13,232 bases of DNA from Dehalococcoidia bacterium (GTDB lineage Bacteria > Chloroflexota > Dehalococcoidia > Tepidiformales > Tepidiformaceae), in NCBI GenBank assembly GCA_023228745.1, contig JALOAP010000039.1:1-13232 (forward strand), given 5' to 3'. The notes below the pieces were generated by a model, which searched no databases, had not been told where the DNA came from, and saw only the letters and a program-made list of their open reading frames with translations. This document shows positions 6,678 through 13,232 of this stretch, piece by piece. Position 1 is the first letter of the stretch. Every line of letters starts with the position of its first letter. The translations under genes and the position numbers were made by a program.

Positions 6678-7577
6678 TTAGCGCGGCAGACGGGTCCCGT
6701 AGATCTCGCCGAGGAGATCGAGGAACGCCGACATCGGCCCCGACTGGGGCTTATTCCGCCGGTACATCACCGCGATCTCCCGCTCTACCGGTTCTGCTGC
6801 CTCGATGTGCACCTTGTGCAAGGTGCCGAGCCGGATTTCGCGATCCACCGAGAGTTCGGGGAGCAGCGCGATACCGAGGTTCGCCTCGACCATCTTCTTC
6901 GTCGCCTCGATGCTGTCGAGCTGCATCTGTTGCTGTGGTACGACCCCAAGGTCCCGGAACAGCCCCAGGATCATCCCGAAATAGCCCGAGTCCCGGTCGA
7001 ACAGGATCAGTGACTCCTCCGCCAGCTCCTCGACCTTCACGGTGCCTCTCTTCGCCATGCGGTGTTCAGCAGAAACCACCAGCACGAGCTCGTCCTGGTA
7101 GAGCTGGATGGTCCGCACGTCCGGGTGATTTATCGGGCGCCCGAACCCAACTTGCACGTCATCGTCGAGGACCATTTGTAAGACGGCATCGGAATGGCCT
7201 GTGCGGACCACGACGTCCACGCCGTCGCGGTTATCGCAAAAAATCTTCAGGAGCCGTGGCAAAACGTAGGTCCCGACCGCAGGTGCAGTACCGATGCTCA
7301 AGCGGCCCGCGGTCCCCTCGCGGGTCCCCTCGAGCACCATCAGACCGTCGTTCAGCGTCCGCAAGACGCGCTGTGCATAGGGGAGGAAGGCCCGGCCCGC
7401 GTCGGTCAGCTTCACCCCCCGGCCCATCCGCTCGAACAGTGCCTGGCCGACCTCGCGTTCCAAAGACTGGATGCGGTTGCTCAGGGACGGTTGCGCCACC
7501 CCGAGCAACTCCGCTGCACGACTGAAACTCCCGCAATCCGCTGCGGCGATGAATGCATCTAACTGCGCCAGTTCCAT
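6678..7577 (-). CDS. LysR-family transcriptional regulator
   Basis: A 299-residue LysR regulator of typical length. The N-terminal winged helix-turn-helix is MELAQLDAFIAAADCGSFSRAAELLGVAQPSLSNRIQSLEREVGQALFER (1-50), followed by the linker helix. The periplasmic-binding-protein-like effector domain spans about 90-296 (GRLSIGTAPAVGTYVLPRLL; GIALLPEL near the end). It resembles the CysB/CbbR/CysL side of the family in general layout, but the inducer is unknown. ATG 7577 is chosen over an in-frame upstream start at 7634 because the HTH begins there and AAGG lies five bases ahead. Two T-N11-A boxes upstream suggest it regulates itself and, through read-through, the PHP gene. The SnoaL-like and MBL genes upstream lie on the same strand, so it lacks the divergent target gene usual for LysR regulators. 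Confidence 0.93.
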   Translation of the reverse strand: MELAQLDAFIAAADCGSFSRAAELLGVAQPSLSNRIQSLEREVGQALFERMGRGVKLTDAGRAFLPYAQRVLRTLNDGLMVLEGTREGTAGRLSIGTAPAVGTYVLPRLLKIFCDNRDGVDVVVRTGHSDAVLQMVLDDDVQVGFGRPINHPDVRTIQLYQDELVLVVSAEHRMAKRGTVKVEELAEESLILFDRDSGYFGMILGLFRDLGVVPQQQMQLDSIEATKKMVEANLGIALLPELSVDREIRLGTLHKVHIEAAEPVEREIAVMYRRNKPQSGPMSAFLDLLGEIYGTRLPR

Positions 7578-7596
7578 GGATGCCTTACTCCCGAGC

Positions 7597-7613
7597 CATA
7601 GGGGCTGCCTATG
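7597..7613. promoter_or_regulatory. LysR-type operator box 1 (T-N11-A inverted repeat)
   Basis: CATAGG-GGCTG-CCTATG is a perfect 6-bp inverted repeat with a 5-base spacer. Its core, T7599 to A7611, has the exact T-N11-A spacing of LysR-family sites. It lies 20 bases upstream of the LysR start codon. It shares arms and spacing with box 2 at 7640-7656. Confidence 0.6.
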
Positions 7614-7639
7614 TAGGTAACGATACGCGCCCACGCTCG

Positions 7640-7656
7640 CATAGGCTAGACCTAGG
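7640..7656. promoter_or_regulatory. LysR-type operator box 2 (T-N11-A inverted repeat)
   Basis: CATAGG-CTAGA-CCTAGG repeats the arm sequence and the 5-base spacer of box 1 with one arm mismatch. The core T7642 to A7654 is again T-N11-A. The centres of the two boxes are 43 bases apart, close to four helical turns, so two regulator dimers would face the same side of the DNA. A TATCGT at 7625-7620 (minus strand) between the boxes could be the -10 of the LysR gene. Confidence 0.55.
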
Positions 7657-7703
7657 CATCCATTTGTTTCACTGAACTTTCCTGATCTCCTGGTCCAGCC
7701 CGC

Positions 7704-8069
7704 CTAGTCCGGCGCCGCTCCAAGGTCGTGTGTGTAGACCTCGTTATAAGAAATCTGCTCGCCGTCGAGCAGCACCAGGTCGAATCCCCGAAGACGACGC
7801 CTCGAGCCATCGGGCAAATCGATAGTGCAGTTCCATCGTCCGCAGTAGCCCCCGGCGATGGCCCAGACCTGGTCTGGCTCATACCGCATCGGCGGGGTGT
7901 TCTCGAACAGCGAGCTCAGGTAGCTGCGAAGTTCAGCGTGCCCGCGTAACCCGGCGACGGTCTGTCCATCCTTGTACACGGTGTCCTTGTGATAGAACCC
8001 CAGCAGCCGCTCCACATCTTTGTCGCTCCAGGCCTGCAGCCACTCCGCATTGAATGCGCCGACGTCCAT
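7704..8069 (-). CDS. SnoaL/NTF2-like small protein
   Basis: A 121-residue protein of the NTF2-like/SnoaL superfamily, an alpha+beta cone-shaped barrel that serves as polyketide cyclase, isomerase, dehydratase or ligand-binding domain. The start FNAEWLQAWSDKDVERLLGFYHKDTVYKDG (6-35) is the helix pair and first strand typical of the fold. GLRGHAELRSYLSSLF (40-55) and the strands RWNCTIDLPDGSRRRLRGFDLVLLDGEQISYNEVY (78-112) complete it. ATG 8069 is preferred to the in-frame GTG at 8081 because GGAGG sits five bases before the ATG and overlaps that GTG. It lies between the MBL-fold gene (96 bases upstream) and the LysR gene (126 bases downstream), all on one strand. Catalytic residues vary across this superfamily, so no reaction is assigned. 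Confidence 0.78.
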   Translation of the reverse strand: MDVGAFNAEWLQAWSDKDVERLLGFYHKDTVYKDGQTVAGLRGHAELRSYLSSLFENTPPMRYEPDQVWAIAGGYCGRWNCTIDLPDGSRRRLRGFDLVLLDGEQISYNEVYTHDLGAAPD

Positions 8070-8165
8070 ACTGCCCTCCACGAATGTGGCCGCATCCTGA
8101 GGCCTGGCCGCCTTCGCTGCAACGGAGGTAACAGACCATCCACCATGGGTATGGAGGAGAACCGC

Positions 8166-9146
8166 TTACGCCTCGAACACCCCGCCTTCGCACGAGACCA
8201 GGTCCCGGCGAGTGAGCACGTCCAGGTGGCCCTGGACAGTCGCGACGATCTGCCAGAACCGCCGCCGCAGAGCCTTGGGATACAGCCGCTCGCAGAGCCC
8301 GTAGACCGTCGCTGGCCCGCTCTCCTTGAGTTCCTCCAGTACTCGCTCGGTGCGACTTTCGATGGCGGCCAAGTTCGCGTCTATCGCTCCCTGCACATCG
8401 TCGAATGGTTCCCCGTGGCCGGGCAGGCACCGGGTGAGCTCCCGTTCGCGCAGACGCTCGAGCGAGGCCACGAACTCCGGCAGACTATGAAACCGTTCGA
8501 ATCCGCCCTGCCCGGGCTCGAATTGGATCCCCGGCGTCGGAGTGATGTCGGGCAGTAACTGGTCGCCCGAGAACAGCCACCCCTCCCGCGGTTCGATAGC
8601 GACCAGGTTTCCCGGCGTGTGGCCCGGGCATACCAGCACTTCGAGACCTCCTATCTCCAGGTCGCTGGTCGCCGTCCGTGCCGGTGTGAAGGCCTCGTAT
8701 CGCAGGCCGGTGGGCCAGCGCGGGTTGCTGCCCGGTGGTGGGTAGTCGGCCGAATGCGCTGCGCGTTTCGCCCACTCGCGCCGGCGTGTAAGCCCTTCTA
8801 CCGCCTCAGCCTCAACCTCCGGCGGAGCGCCAACTTCCGACACGTATCGAACCATCGCTTCGAACTCGCCGGCCTGCAGCAGGTGGGGTTTCGCGGCCAG
8901 ATGTGCATCTCTCGCGCCCAGCACGACATCGACGCCCTGGGCTTGCCACCAGCGGCCAAGTCCTGCGTGGTCGACGTGCGCATGGGTGGCGATGATGATC
9001 GCCGGTTGCTTCTGGTCCAGCGCGGTACGCAGGCGGTCACGCGCTCCTGCGTAATCAGGACCGGTATCGATCAGGATGCGCCCGTTTTCGTCGTCGACGA
9101 CGTAGACGTTGTTGTATGTGAGCTGGATCCGTTCAACGCTCGCCAC
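8166..9146 (-). CDS. Metallo-beta-lactamase-fold hydrolase with C-terminal winged helix (LACTB2/glyoxalase II-like)
   Basis: A 326-residue MBL-fold hydrolase. The zinc ligands are THAHVDH (54-60; His55, His57, Asp59, His60), His176 in CPGHTPGN, Asp195 in FSGDQLLPD and His244 in LPGHGE. After the MBL domain (1-about 260), residues 265-320 look like the winged-helix domain found at the end of LACTB2-type proteins (RVLEELKESGPATVYGLCERLYP...GHLDVLTRRDLV). Such enzymes hydrolyse thioesters, lactones or phosphodiesters. An insertion at about 85-150, between the HxHxDH and the third histidine, is longer than in the smallest members and may form the substrate pocket. GTG 9146 is chosen because it sits at the predicted +1 of a -10 at 9153-9158. 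It is divergent from the MoxR operon, and the SnoaL-like gene follows on the same strand. Confidence 0.9.
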   Translation of the reverse strand: MASVERIQLTYNNVYVVDDENGRILIDTGPDYAGARDRLRTALDQKQPAIIIATHAHVDHAGLGRWWQAQGVDVVLGARDAHLAAKPHLLQAGEFEAMVRYVSEVGAPPEVEAEAVEGLTRRREWAKRAAHSADYPPPGSNPRWPTGLRYEAFTPARTATSDLEIGGLEVLVCPGHTPGNLVAIEPREGWLFSGDQLLPDITPTPGIQFEPGQGGFERFHSLPEFVASLERLRERELTRCLPGHGEPFDDVQGAIDANLAAIESRTERVLEELKESGPATVYGLCERLYPKALRRRFWQIVATVQGHLDVLTRRDLVSCEGGVFEA

Positions 9147-9152
9147 CGGACG

Positions 9153-9158
9153 AGTCTA
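9153..9158 (-). promoter_or_regulatory. -10 element of a probable leaderless promoter for the MBL gene
   Basis: On the minus strand TAGACT (TANNNT) is followed by exactly six bases (CGTCCG) and then the GTG at 9146. This is the same geometry as the MarR gene's promoter, and transcription would start on the start codon. No Shine-Dalgarno-like sequence lies between them, and no clear -35 is visible. Confidence 0.5.
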
Positions 9159-9203
9159 GCGGACGGTGTCCTTACGGCGGTCGCGTGAGCGCGGCCGGCA
9201 GCG

Positions 9204-9209
9204 TACGAT
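9204..9209 (+). promoter_or_regulatory. Candidate -10 element for the MoxR operon
   Basis: TACGAT fits TANNNT and would start transcription near 9216. The resulting 16-base leader would contain the GGAGGA (9223-9228) that precedes GTG 9232. There is no convincing -35. It lies about 45 bases from the divergent -10 of the MBL gene. Confidence 0.3.
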
Positions 9210-9231
9210 GCGCCGCACTACCGGAGGAAGC

Positions 9232-10212
9232 GTGGCCACAGCCGAACGAACCCGCCTGTCACAGGACGATGTCGACCTGATCCGCACCACTGCCGCGCGG
9301 CTACAGGCCAACATTCAGCGTGTCATCGTTGGGAACGACGAGGTTGTCCGGCTCGTACTCGTGGCACTCCTCACGGAGGGGCACATCCTTCTTGAGGACG
9401 TCCCGGGGACTGGCAAGACGACGCTCGCTCGCTCGATTGCGAAGTCCCTGGATTGCACGTTTCGTCGTATTCAGTTCACGCCAGACCTTATGCCCTCGGA
9501 CATCACGGGCATCAACTACTACAACCAGAAGCTCGGGGAATTCGTATTTCGCGAAGGCCCGCTCATCGCCCAGGTTGTCCTGGCCGACGAAATCAACCGT
9601 GCCACCCCGCGCACGCAGGCTGCCCTGTTGGAGGCGATGGAAGAGCGGCAACTCACGGTCGAGGGCGTTACCGTCCGCCTGCCACGCCCCTTCCTGGTGC
9701 TCGCCACACAGAACCCGGTGGAACTGGAAGGGACGTTCCCCCTCCCCGAGGCGCAGCTGGACCGCTTCCTCTTGCGTCTCAAGCTCGGCTACCCCGATGA
9801 AGAGTCGGAGGACCAGATTCTCGAGCGGTTCGAGAGTGCGAACCCGCTTGAGGACCTTGAGCCCGTGATCGAGGCCGACGAGCTTGTGCGCCTCGCCCAC
9901 GCCCTCCGGAACCTCCACGTGGACCCGTCCGTCCGCCGCTATGCGGTCCAACTCGTGCGCGCCACGCGCGAAGACCCGGCGTTCGAGCTCGGCGCTAGCC
10001 CCCGCGCCAGCCTTGCCCTCTTCCGTGCGGCACGCGCCCTCGCGGCGGTCTCGGGCCGCGACTTCGTCCTGCCCGACGATGTGAAGATGCTGGCGCCGTA
10101 CGTCCTGCCACACCGGCTCATCCTTTCGACGCAGGCTCGGCTCCGCGGCCGTGGCGTGGATGAGCTACTCGCGGAAATCCTGGCACGTGTGCCCGTGCCT
10201 ATCGAACGCTGA
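9232..10212 (+). CDS. MoxR-family AAA+ ATPase
   Basis: A 326-residue AAA_3 (MoxR) ATPase. Walker A is VPGTGKTT (57-64), Walker B is VVLADE (115-120; Asp119, Glu120) followed by INRATPRTQAALLEAMEERQ, the sensor-1 motif is ATQNPVELEGTFPLPEAQLDRF (158-179), and the lid domain follows (about 225-326). MoxR ATPases act as cytoplasmic chaperones that mature or insert partner complexes, often metal-cofactor or cell-envelope proteins, usually together with a DUF58/vWA-like partner. GTG 9232 is chosen because GGAGGA lies three bases before it; in-frame ATG 9208 and GTG 9166 lack such a site. Its TGA overlaps the ATG of the DUF58 gene (TGATG), showing translational coupling. The family call is secure. 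The client is unknown. Confidence 0.95.
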   Translation: MATAERTRLSQDDVDLIRTTAARLQANIQRVIVGNDEVVRLVLVALLTEGHILLEDVPGTGKTTLARSIAKSLDCTFRRIQFTPDLMPSDITGINYYNQKLGEFVFREGPLIAQVVLADEINRATPRTQAALLEAMEERQLTVEGVTVRLPRPFLVLATQNPVELEGTFPLPEAQLDRFLLRLKLGYPDEESEDQILERFESANPLEDLEPVIEADELVRLAHALRNLHVDPSVRRYAVQLVRATREDPAFELGASPRASLALFRAARALAAVSGRDFVLPDDVKMLAPYVLPHRLILSTQARLRGRGVDELLAEILARVPVPIER

Positions 10213-11423
10213 TGCCGTTTCGCGATGCCTGGCTCGTGGTCGGTGCACTCCTCGTGCTTGTGGGATTCGCCGCGGCCGAGCCAGTTGTGTCCGCCGTTGG
10301 GTTTGTCGTACTCCTCATCGGTGGCCTCAGCCGCTACTGGAGCCGCCATCTCTTCGATCGCGTCTTCTTCCATCGGCGCCTTGGTGAGCGCCGTGCTTTT
10401 GTCGATGAGCCGGTAGCGCTGCATCTCGAACTCGAGAATCGCAAGGCGCTCCCCCTCCCCTGGTACGAGTGGCGCCTGGCGATGGCCGACCCGCTCCGCG
10501 TTGAAGGCGAAAGCCTCGCGTCACACGCCGTACCCGGCCTGAGTTGGCTTGTGCGCCGCGGTGCGATGGGCTGGTACGAGCGCCGGAACTGGGAGCTCCG
10601 CGTGCGCGCCGCCGAGCGAGGCTTCCACCAGGTGGGCCCGGCCAGCATCAGCTCCGCCGACCTTCTTGGTGTCTTCCCGGGACAGGTCCACGATGACCGG
10701 ATGGATCACCTGCTCGTCTTTCCGCGCGTGTTTACGATGGAGGAGCTTGGGCTGCCCCCCGACCGGCCGTTTGGCGAACGAAAAGGTGGACGCCCTATCT
10801 TCGAGGATCCGCTACGTATCGCCGGCCTCCGCGAATACCGCCCCGGTGACCCCCTCCGCCGCATCGACTGGAAGGCGACTGCCCGCAGCAACCAGCTCAC
10901 GTCGCGCGTTTACGAACCGTCCGCTACGCACCAGCTCTACCTCGCCCTCAACATCGATACCATGCCGCACGCGTGGGAGGGCTATCTGAAGGACGAGCTG
11001 GAACGCACCGTGTCGACCGCAGCTTCCGTCGCGTCCTGGGCGGCCGGCCAGCGCTACTCGGTCGGCCTCATTGCTAACGGTTCATATCCGGATGCAGATC
11101 GGCCGATTCGGCTGGCGCCCTCCCGTGCCCGCGACCAGCTCACCCGCGTCCTCGAGGCGCTCGCCGTGATCCAGCCGCTCACGATGGGAGACCTTGCGAG
11201 CGCCATCCTCCGCGAAACGGCCCGTATCCCTTCGGGCTCAACGATCGTCGTCGTTGCTTCGCTCATCCCTGAGGCCCTGGGCGCGGTGCTCGGCCGGCTG
11301 GCGGCGGAGGGTCACCAGGTGTTTGTCCTGGCCACCTCCGACCGTGCGTTGGACGGTCTGCCACCCGGGATCCCGGTCCATACCGTCGCCCGGGCATTCG
11401 AGCGCATGGAGGTGACGGTGTGA
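10212..11423 (+). CDS. DUF58 domain membrane-anchored protein (MoxR partner)
   Basis: A 403-residue protein. Two hydrophobic segments (about 6-22 and 25-40) form an N-terminal hairpin. Next come the predicted beta-sandwich region and the DUF58 signature GLREYRPGDPLRRIDWKATARSNQLTSRVYE (205-235), then a vWA-like alpha/beta domain to the end. The position of the MIDAS metal motif DxSxS reads NIDTMPH (247-253), so a standard metal site is probably absent. DUF58 proteins are encoded next to MoxR ATPases and are thought to be their membrane-tethered partners. The ATG at 10212 shares one base with the MoxR stop. The stop overlaps the GTG of the next gene by four bases (GTGA), with GGAGGTGA at 11408-11415 serving as that gene's ribosome-binding site. 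All of this marks a tight three-gene operon. Confidence 0.92.
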   Translation: MPFRDAWLVVGALLVLVGFAAAEPVVSAVGFVVLLIGGLSRYWSRHLFDRVFFHRRLGERRAFVDEPVALHLELENRKALPLPWYEWRLAMADPLRVEGESLASHAVPGLSWLVRRGAMGWYERRNWELRVRAAERGFHQVGPASISSADLLGVFPGQVHDDRMDHLLVFPRVFTMEELGLPPDRPFGERKGGRPIFEDPLRIAGLREYRPGDPLRRIDWKATARSNQLTSRVYEPSATHQLYLALNIDTMPHAWEGYLKDELERTVSTAASVASWAAGQRYSVGLIANGSYPDADRPIRLAPSRARDQLTRVLEALAVIQPLTMGDLASAILRETARIPSGSTIVVVASLIPEALGAVLGRLAAEGHQVFVLATSDRALDGLPPGIPVHTVARAFERMEVTV

Positions 11424-12760
11424 TCCGTGCGCTGGCCGTCGCTTGCCTCCTCGTGGCGGATGCTCTTGCGCTCTACGTCGCCGCTGAGTGGGTGGCCGCT
11501 GCCTACGACGAAACCATCGGTACCGTACCTGCTGTGCTGTTTATGCTCGTGGCGCTTTCCGGGTTCGCAGTTGCGTGGTTTGCCAATGAGTGGGAGCTGG
11601 ATCCGCTCCGGGCCGCCGCCGCTATCGGTGTCGTCGCCTTTGTCACCATCTATGGCTCGCTCCGCCTGACCTTCGCCGGTGACTTGGCCCTCTGGAACTT
11701 CGCCTGGGTCGCCGACGTGCTCGACGGTGTGGAAGCCACCCTGCGAGAAAATCCCGCTGTGCTTCCGGCGGCAGTGCTGGTGGTGGCCGCCTGGGTGCGC
11801 GGTACCAGCCGTGCGCGCAACGAAGTCGAACTTGAGATGGTTCCCCGTAACACGACGCTGCCGTTCATCGCGGTCACGGCAATCGTGATTCTCGCGGCCG
11901 GGAGCGACCGCTCCGGCGAGGTCGCCCGGGGAGGCGCTGTTTTCTATGCCGTGGCAGTGCTCACCCTCGCCTGCTCACAGCTCGCCCTGAGCGGCGCGAC
12001 CTTCGGCGACCTCCAGGCGGGCAGCGTCATCTCGGTCCTGCTGGGGCTGACGGCGGCAGCTACTGTTGTCTGCGTTGCACTGTTCTGGGTCGTCTTCGGG
12101 CTGTTCGGTGACACCCTTGGACCGCTGCTCGCCAATACGGTCGAGCTGATCCTGCTTGTTGTCCTGACGCCACCTGCGTGGCTGCTGGAAAAGCTTATGC
12201 GCTTGCTCTTTTCGGGCGCCGAGTTCCCGCAGCTCACAGAAAGCCTTCGCGAAACCATCTCGGATTCGAACGCCAGCGCTGAGCCCGGCGAACCAGGGAA
12301 CGCCGAGCGCCTCGGCCGGTACTTCTTCCGGGCCCTGGGCTTGCTCATCATGCTGGCGCTCGGCGCGGGAGTCATTGCCTGGTACGCGCGGCTGCGGCGG
12401 CGGCCGCCCGCTCACGCAGTGCCACCGCCTACGGGAGCGGGGGCCGGGAGCCTGGGCGAGGACTTTCGTGGCATCTTTCGCCGCTTATTCGGGCGCCGGC
12501 CCCGCCCCCAACGCGCGGCGACGACGGGTTCCGAAGTGGAACGCCTCTATCTCGAAGCGCTGGTCCGCGCCCAACGGGCTGGACTCCCTCGTCAGCCCGC
12601 CGAGACACCCGAAGAGTACGCTCCACGGTTGCAGGACGCGCTGCGAATGCCCGCCACGGCTGAACTCACGCTCGCCTTTGAAGAAGCCCGGTACGGAAAT
12701 CATGCCGTCGATCCCGGGCGTATCGCTGAACTCGACCATCGGCTCCGGGAAGGCCCCTGA
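11420..12760 (+). CDS. Polytopic membrane protein with C-terminal DUF4129
   Basis: A 446-residue protein with about eight or nine hydrophobic segments: near 3-23, 36-54, 66-84, 113-127, 147-161, 171-190, 203-230, 240-258 and 303-322. A basic linker (RLRRRPP; RRLFGRRPRP) leads to a cytoplasmic-looking DUF4129 domain at 371-427. That domain carries the family pattern EVERLYLEALVRAQRAGLPRQPAETPEEYAPRLQ and LTLAFEEARYG. In MoxR/DUF58 loci the third gene is commonly a TgpA-like membrane transglutaminase with a C-terminal DUF4129. Here no transglutaminase Cys-His-Asp core can be seen between the membrane segments. GTG 11420 overlaps the upstream stop and follows GGAGGTGA. It converges on the VanY gene with 11 bases between the stops. 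The function is unknown; a structural partner of the MoxR complex in the envelope is an inference. Confidence 0.85.
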   Translation: MIRALAVACLLVADALALYVAAEWVAAAYDETIGTVPAVLFMLVALSGFAVAWFANEWELDPLRAAAAIGVVAFVTIYGSLRLTFAGDLALWNFAWVADVLDGVEATLRENPAVLPAAVLVVAAWVRGTSRARNEVELEMVPRNTTLPFIAVTAIVILAAGSDRSGEVARGGAVFYAVAVLTLACSQLALSGATFGDLQAGSVISVLLGLTAAATVVCVALFWVVFGLFGDTLGPLLANTVELILLVVLTPPAWLLEKLMRLLFSGAEFPQLTESLRETISDSNASAEPGEPGNAERLGRYFFRALGLLIMLALGAGVIAWYARLRRRPPAHAVPPPTGAGAGSLGEDFRGIFRRLFGRRPRPQRAATTGSEVERLYLEALVRAQRAGLPRQPAETPEEYAPRLQDALRMPATAELTLAFEEARYGNHAVDPGRIAELDHRLREGP

Positions 12761-12771
12761 ACGCAGAGGAC

Positions 12772-13232
12772 CTACCGAGCGAGGTATTCGTGCAGCGTGA
12801 GGCCGCTCTCGTGCACCCGCTGTGCTTCCGCCCGGCCGATCCAGCGCAGATGCCACGGCTCGTAGGCGTACCCCGTGATGTGTTCGGTGCCTGCTGGGTA
12901 ACTGACGACGAACCCGAACTTCCACGCGTTTGCTTCGACCCACGCGGCATCCTCCGTGCCCACGAAGGTCTCCAGCCCGAAGCCGGCTCCCGGGCTCGAA
13001 ACATCGACGGTCGTCCCCAGTTGGTGCTCACTGTGGCCCGGGTGAGCACTGATGCGGTCCGCACACGCGCGATCGTAGCCGCACGCCGCAAGGTTGGAGT
13101 TGTAGGCCGCCACCTGTCCGTCGTACGAGCGGTAGGCACTCACCGCGTAAAGGTCGAAGCCGTCCTGTGCCGCCGCCTCCATCAGCTCTAACAGGGCGTC
13201 GCGGGCCGCCACCCGCAGATACTGCGTGCCGT
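12772..13232 (-). CDS. VanY-type D-alanyl-D-alanine carboxypeptidase (M15B), start beyond the window
   Basis: The reading frame is open to the right edge (…TQYLRVAARDALLELMEAAAQDG), so the N-terminus, including any signal or membrane anchor, lies outside. The visible 152 residues carry the M15B signatures SAYRSYDGQ, SGHSEHQLGTTVD-like zinc ligands (PGHSEHQLGTTVD; His and Asp separated by six residues) and EPWHLRW (catalytic Glu and third zinc ligand His). These zinc enzymes remove the terminal D-Ala from peptidoglycan stem peptides outside the cytoplasmic membrane. An internal GTG at 13210-13212 is unlikely to be the start, because conserved sequence continues upstream of it. CGYDRACADRI contains two cysteines (residues 44 and 50 counted from that GTG) that may form a disulfide. 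The gene converges on the MoxR/DUF58/DUF4129 operon. Confidence 0.92.
   Translation of the reverse strand, partial: GTQYLRVAARDALLELMEAAAQDGFDLYAVSAYRSYDGQVAAYNSNLAACGYDRACADRISAHPGHSEHQLGTTVDVSSPGAGFGLETFVGTEDAAWVEANAWKFGFVVSYPAGTEHITGYAYEPWHLRWIGRAEAQRVHESGLTLHEYLAR

Noticed and set aside
8136..8154. Imperfect palindrome around CCATGG between the MBL and SnoaL-like genes
   Set aside because: Two internal mismatches and no partner copy or promoter context; too weak to call an operator or hairpin.
9301..10113. 270-residue minus-strand frame opposite the MoxR gene
   Set aside because: It lies wholly within an unambiguous AAA+ ATPase gene, lacks motifs and has no ribosome-binding site that would argue for it.

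Overview
The window is GC-rich (about two thirds by eye) and almost fully coding. It holds fourteen protein genes, the last one cut by the right edge. I see no RNA gene, insertion sequence, CRISPR array or phage module. Nine of the thirteen genes with a visible start use GTG. The F420-type luciferase-like oxidoreductase, two apparently leaderless genes, and the MoxR/DUF58/DUF4129 locus suggest a high-GC free-living bacterium. Chloroflexota (Dehalococcoidia/Tepidiforma-like) or Actinomycetota would both fit. This placement is inference from gene content and was not tested by comparison.

Layout. A MarR regulator (148-591, +) converges on a minus-strand run of four genes (4672 down to 617). In transcription order these are an alpha/beta hydrolase with an unusual membrane and basic tail, a second alpha/beta hydrolase overlapping it, a short 3-hydroxyacyl-CoA dehydrogenase, and an F420-type LLM oxidoreductase. 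The run looks like a small catabolic or detoxification operon acting on ester or acyl-CoA substrates. A putative extended -10 promoter lies ahead of it. Next comes a small lytic transglycosylase without a signal peptide (-), divergent from a DinB-like metal-binding protein (+). That gene converges on a PHP-domain phosphoesterase.

The PHP gene is the last of four minus-strand genes (9146 down to 6042): a metallo-beta-lactamase-fold hydrolase with a C-terminal winged helix, a SnoaL/NTF2-like protein, a LysR regulator and the PHP protein. Two matching T-N11-A boxes sit just upstream of the LysR gene and suggest autoregulation. Divergent from the MBL gene is a tightly coupled three-gene operon (9232-12760, +): MoxR AAA+ ATPase, DUF58 protein, and a polytopic membrane protein ending in DUF4129. 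It lacks the transglutaminase that usually accompanies this set. The window closes with a convergent VanY-type D-Ala-D-Ala carboxypeptidase (-), open at the right edge.

No wholly new system is evident. The best candidates for a second look are the hydrolase fused to a membrane segment and basic tail, the paired LysR boxes, the C-terminally short dehydrogenase, the signal-less transglycosylase, and the two promoters whose spacing predicts leaderless mRNAs. The first 147 bases hold no gene I can identify; frames 1 and 2 are open there and could be the end of an upstream gene.
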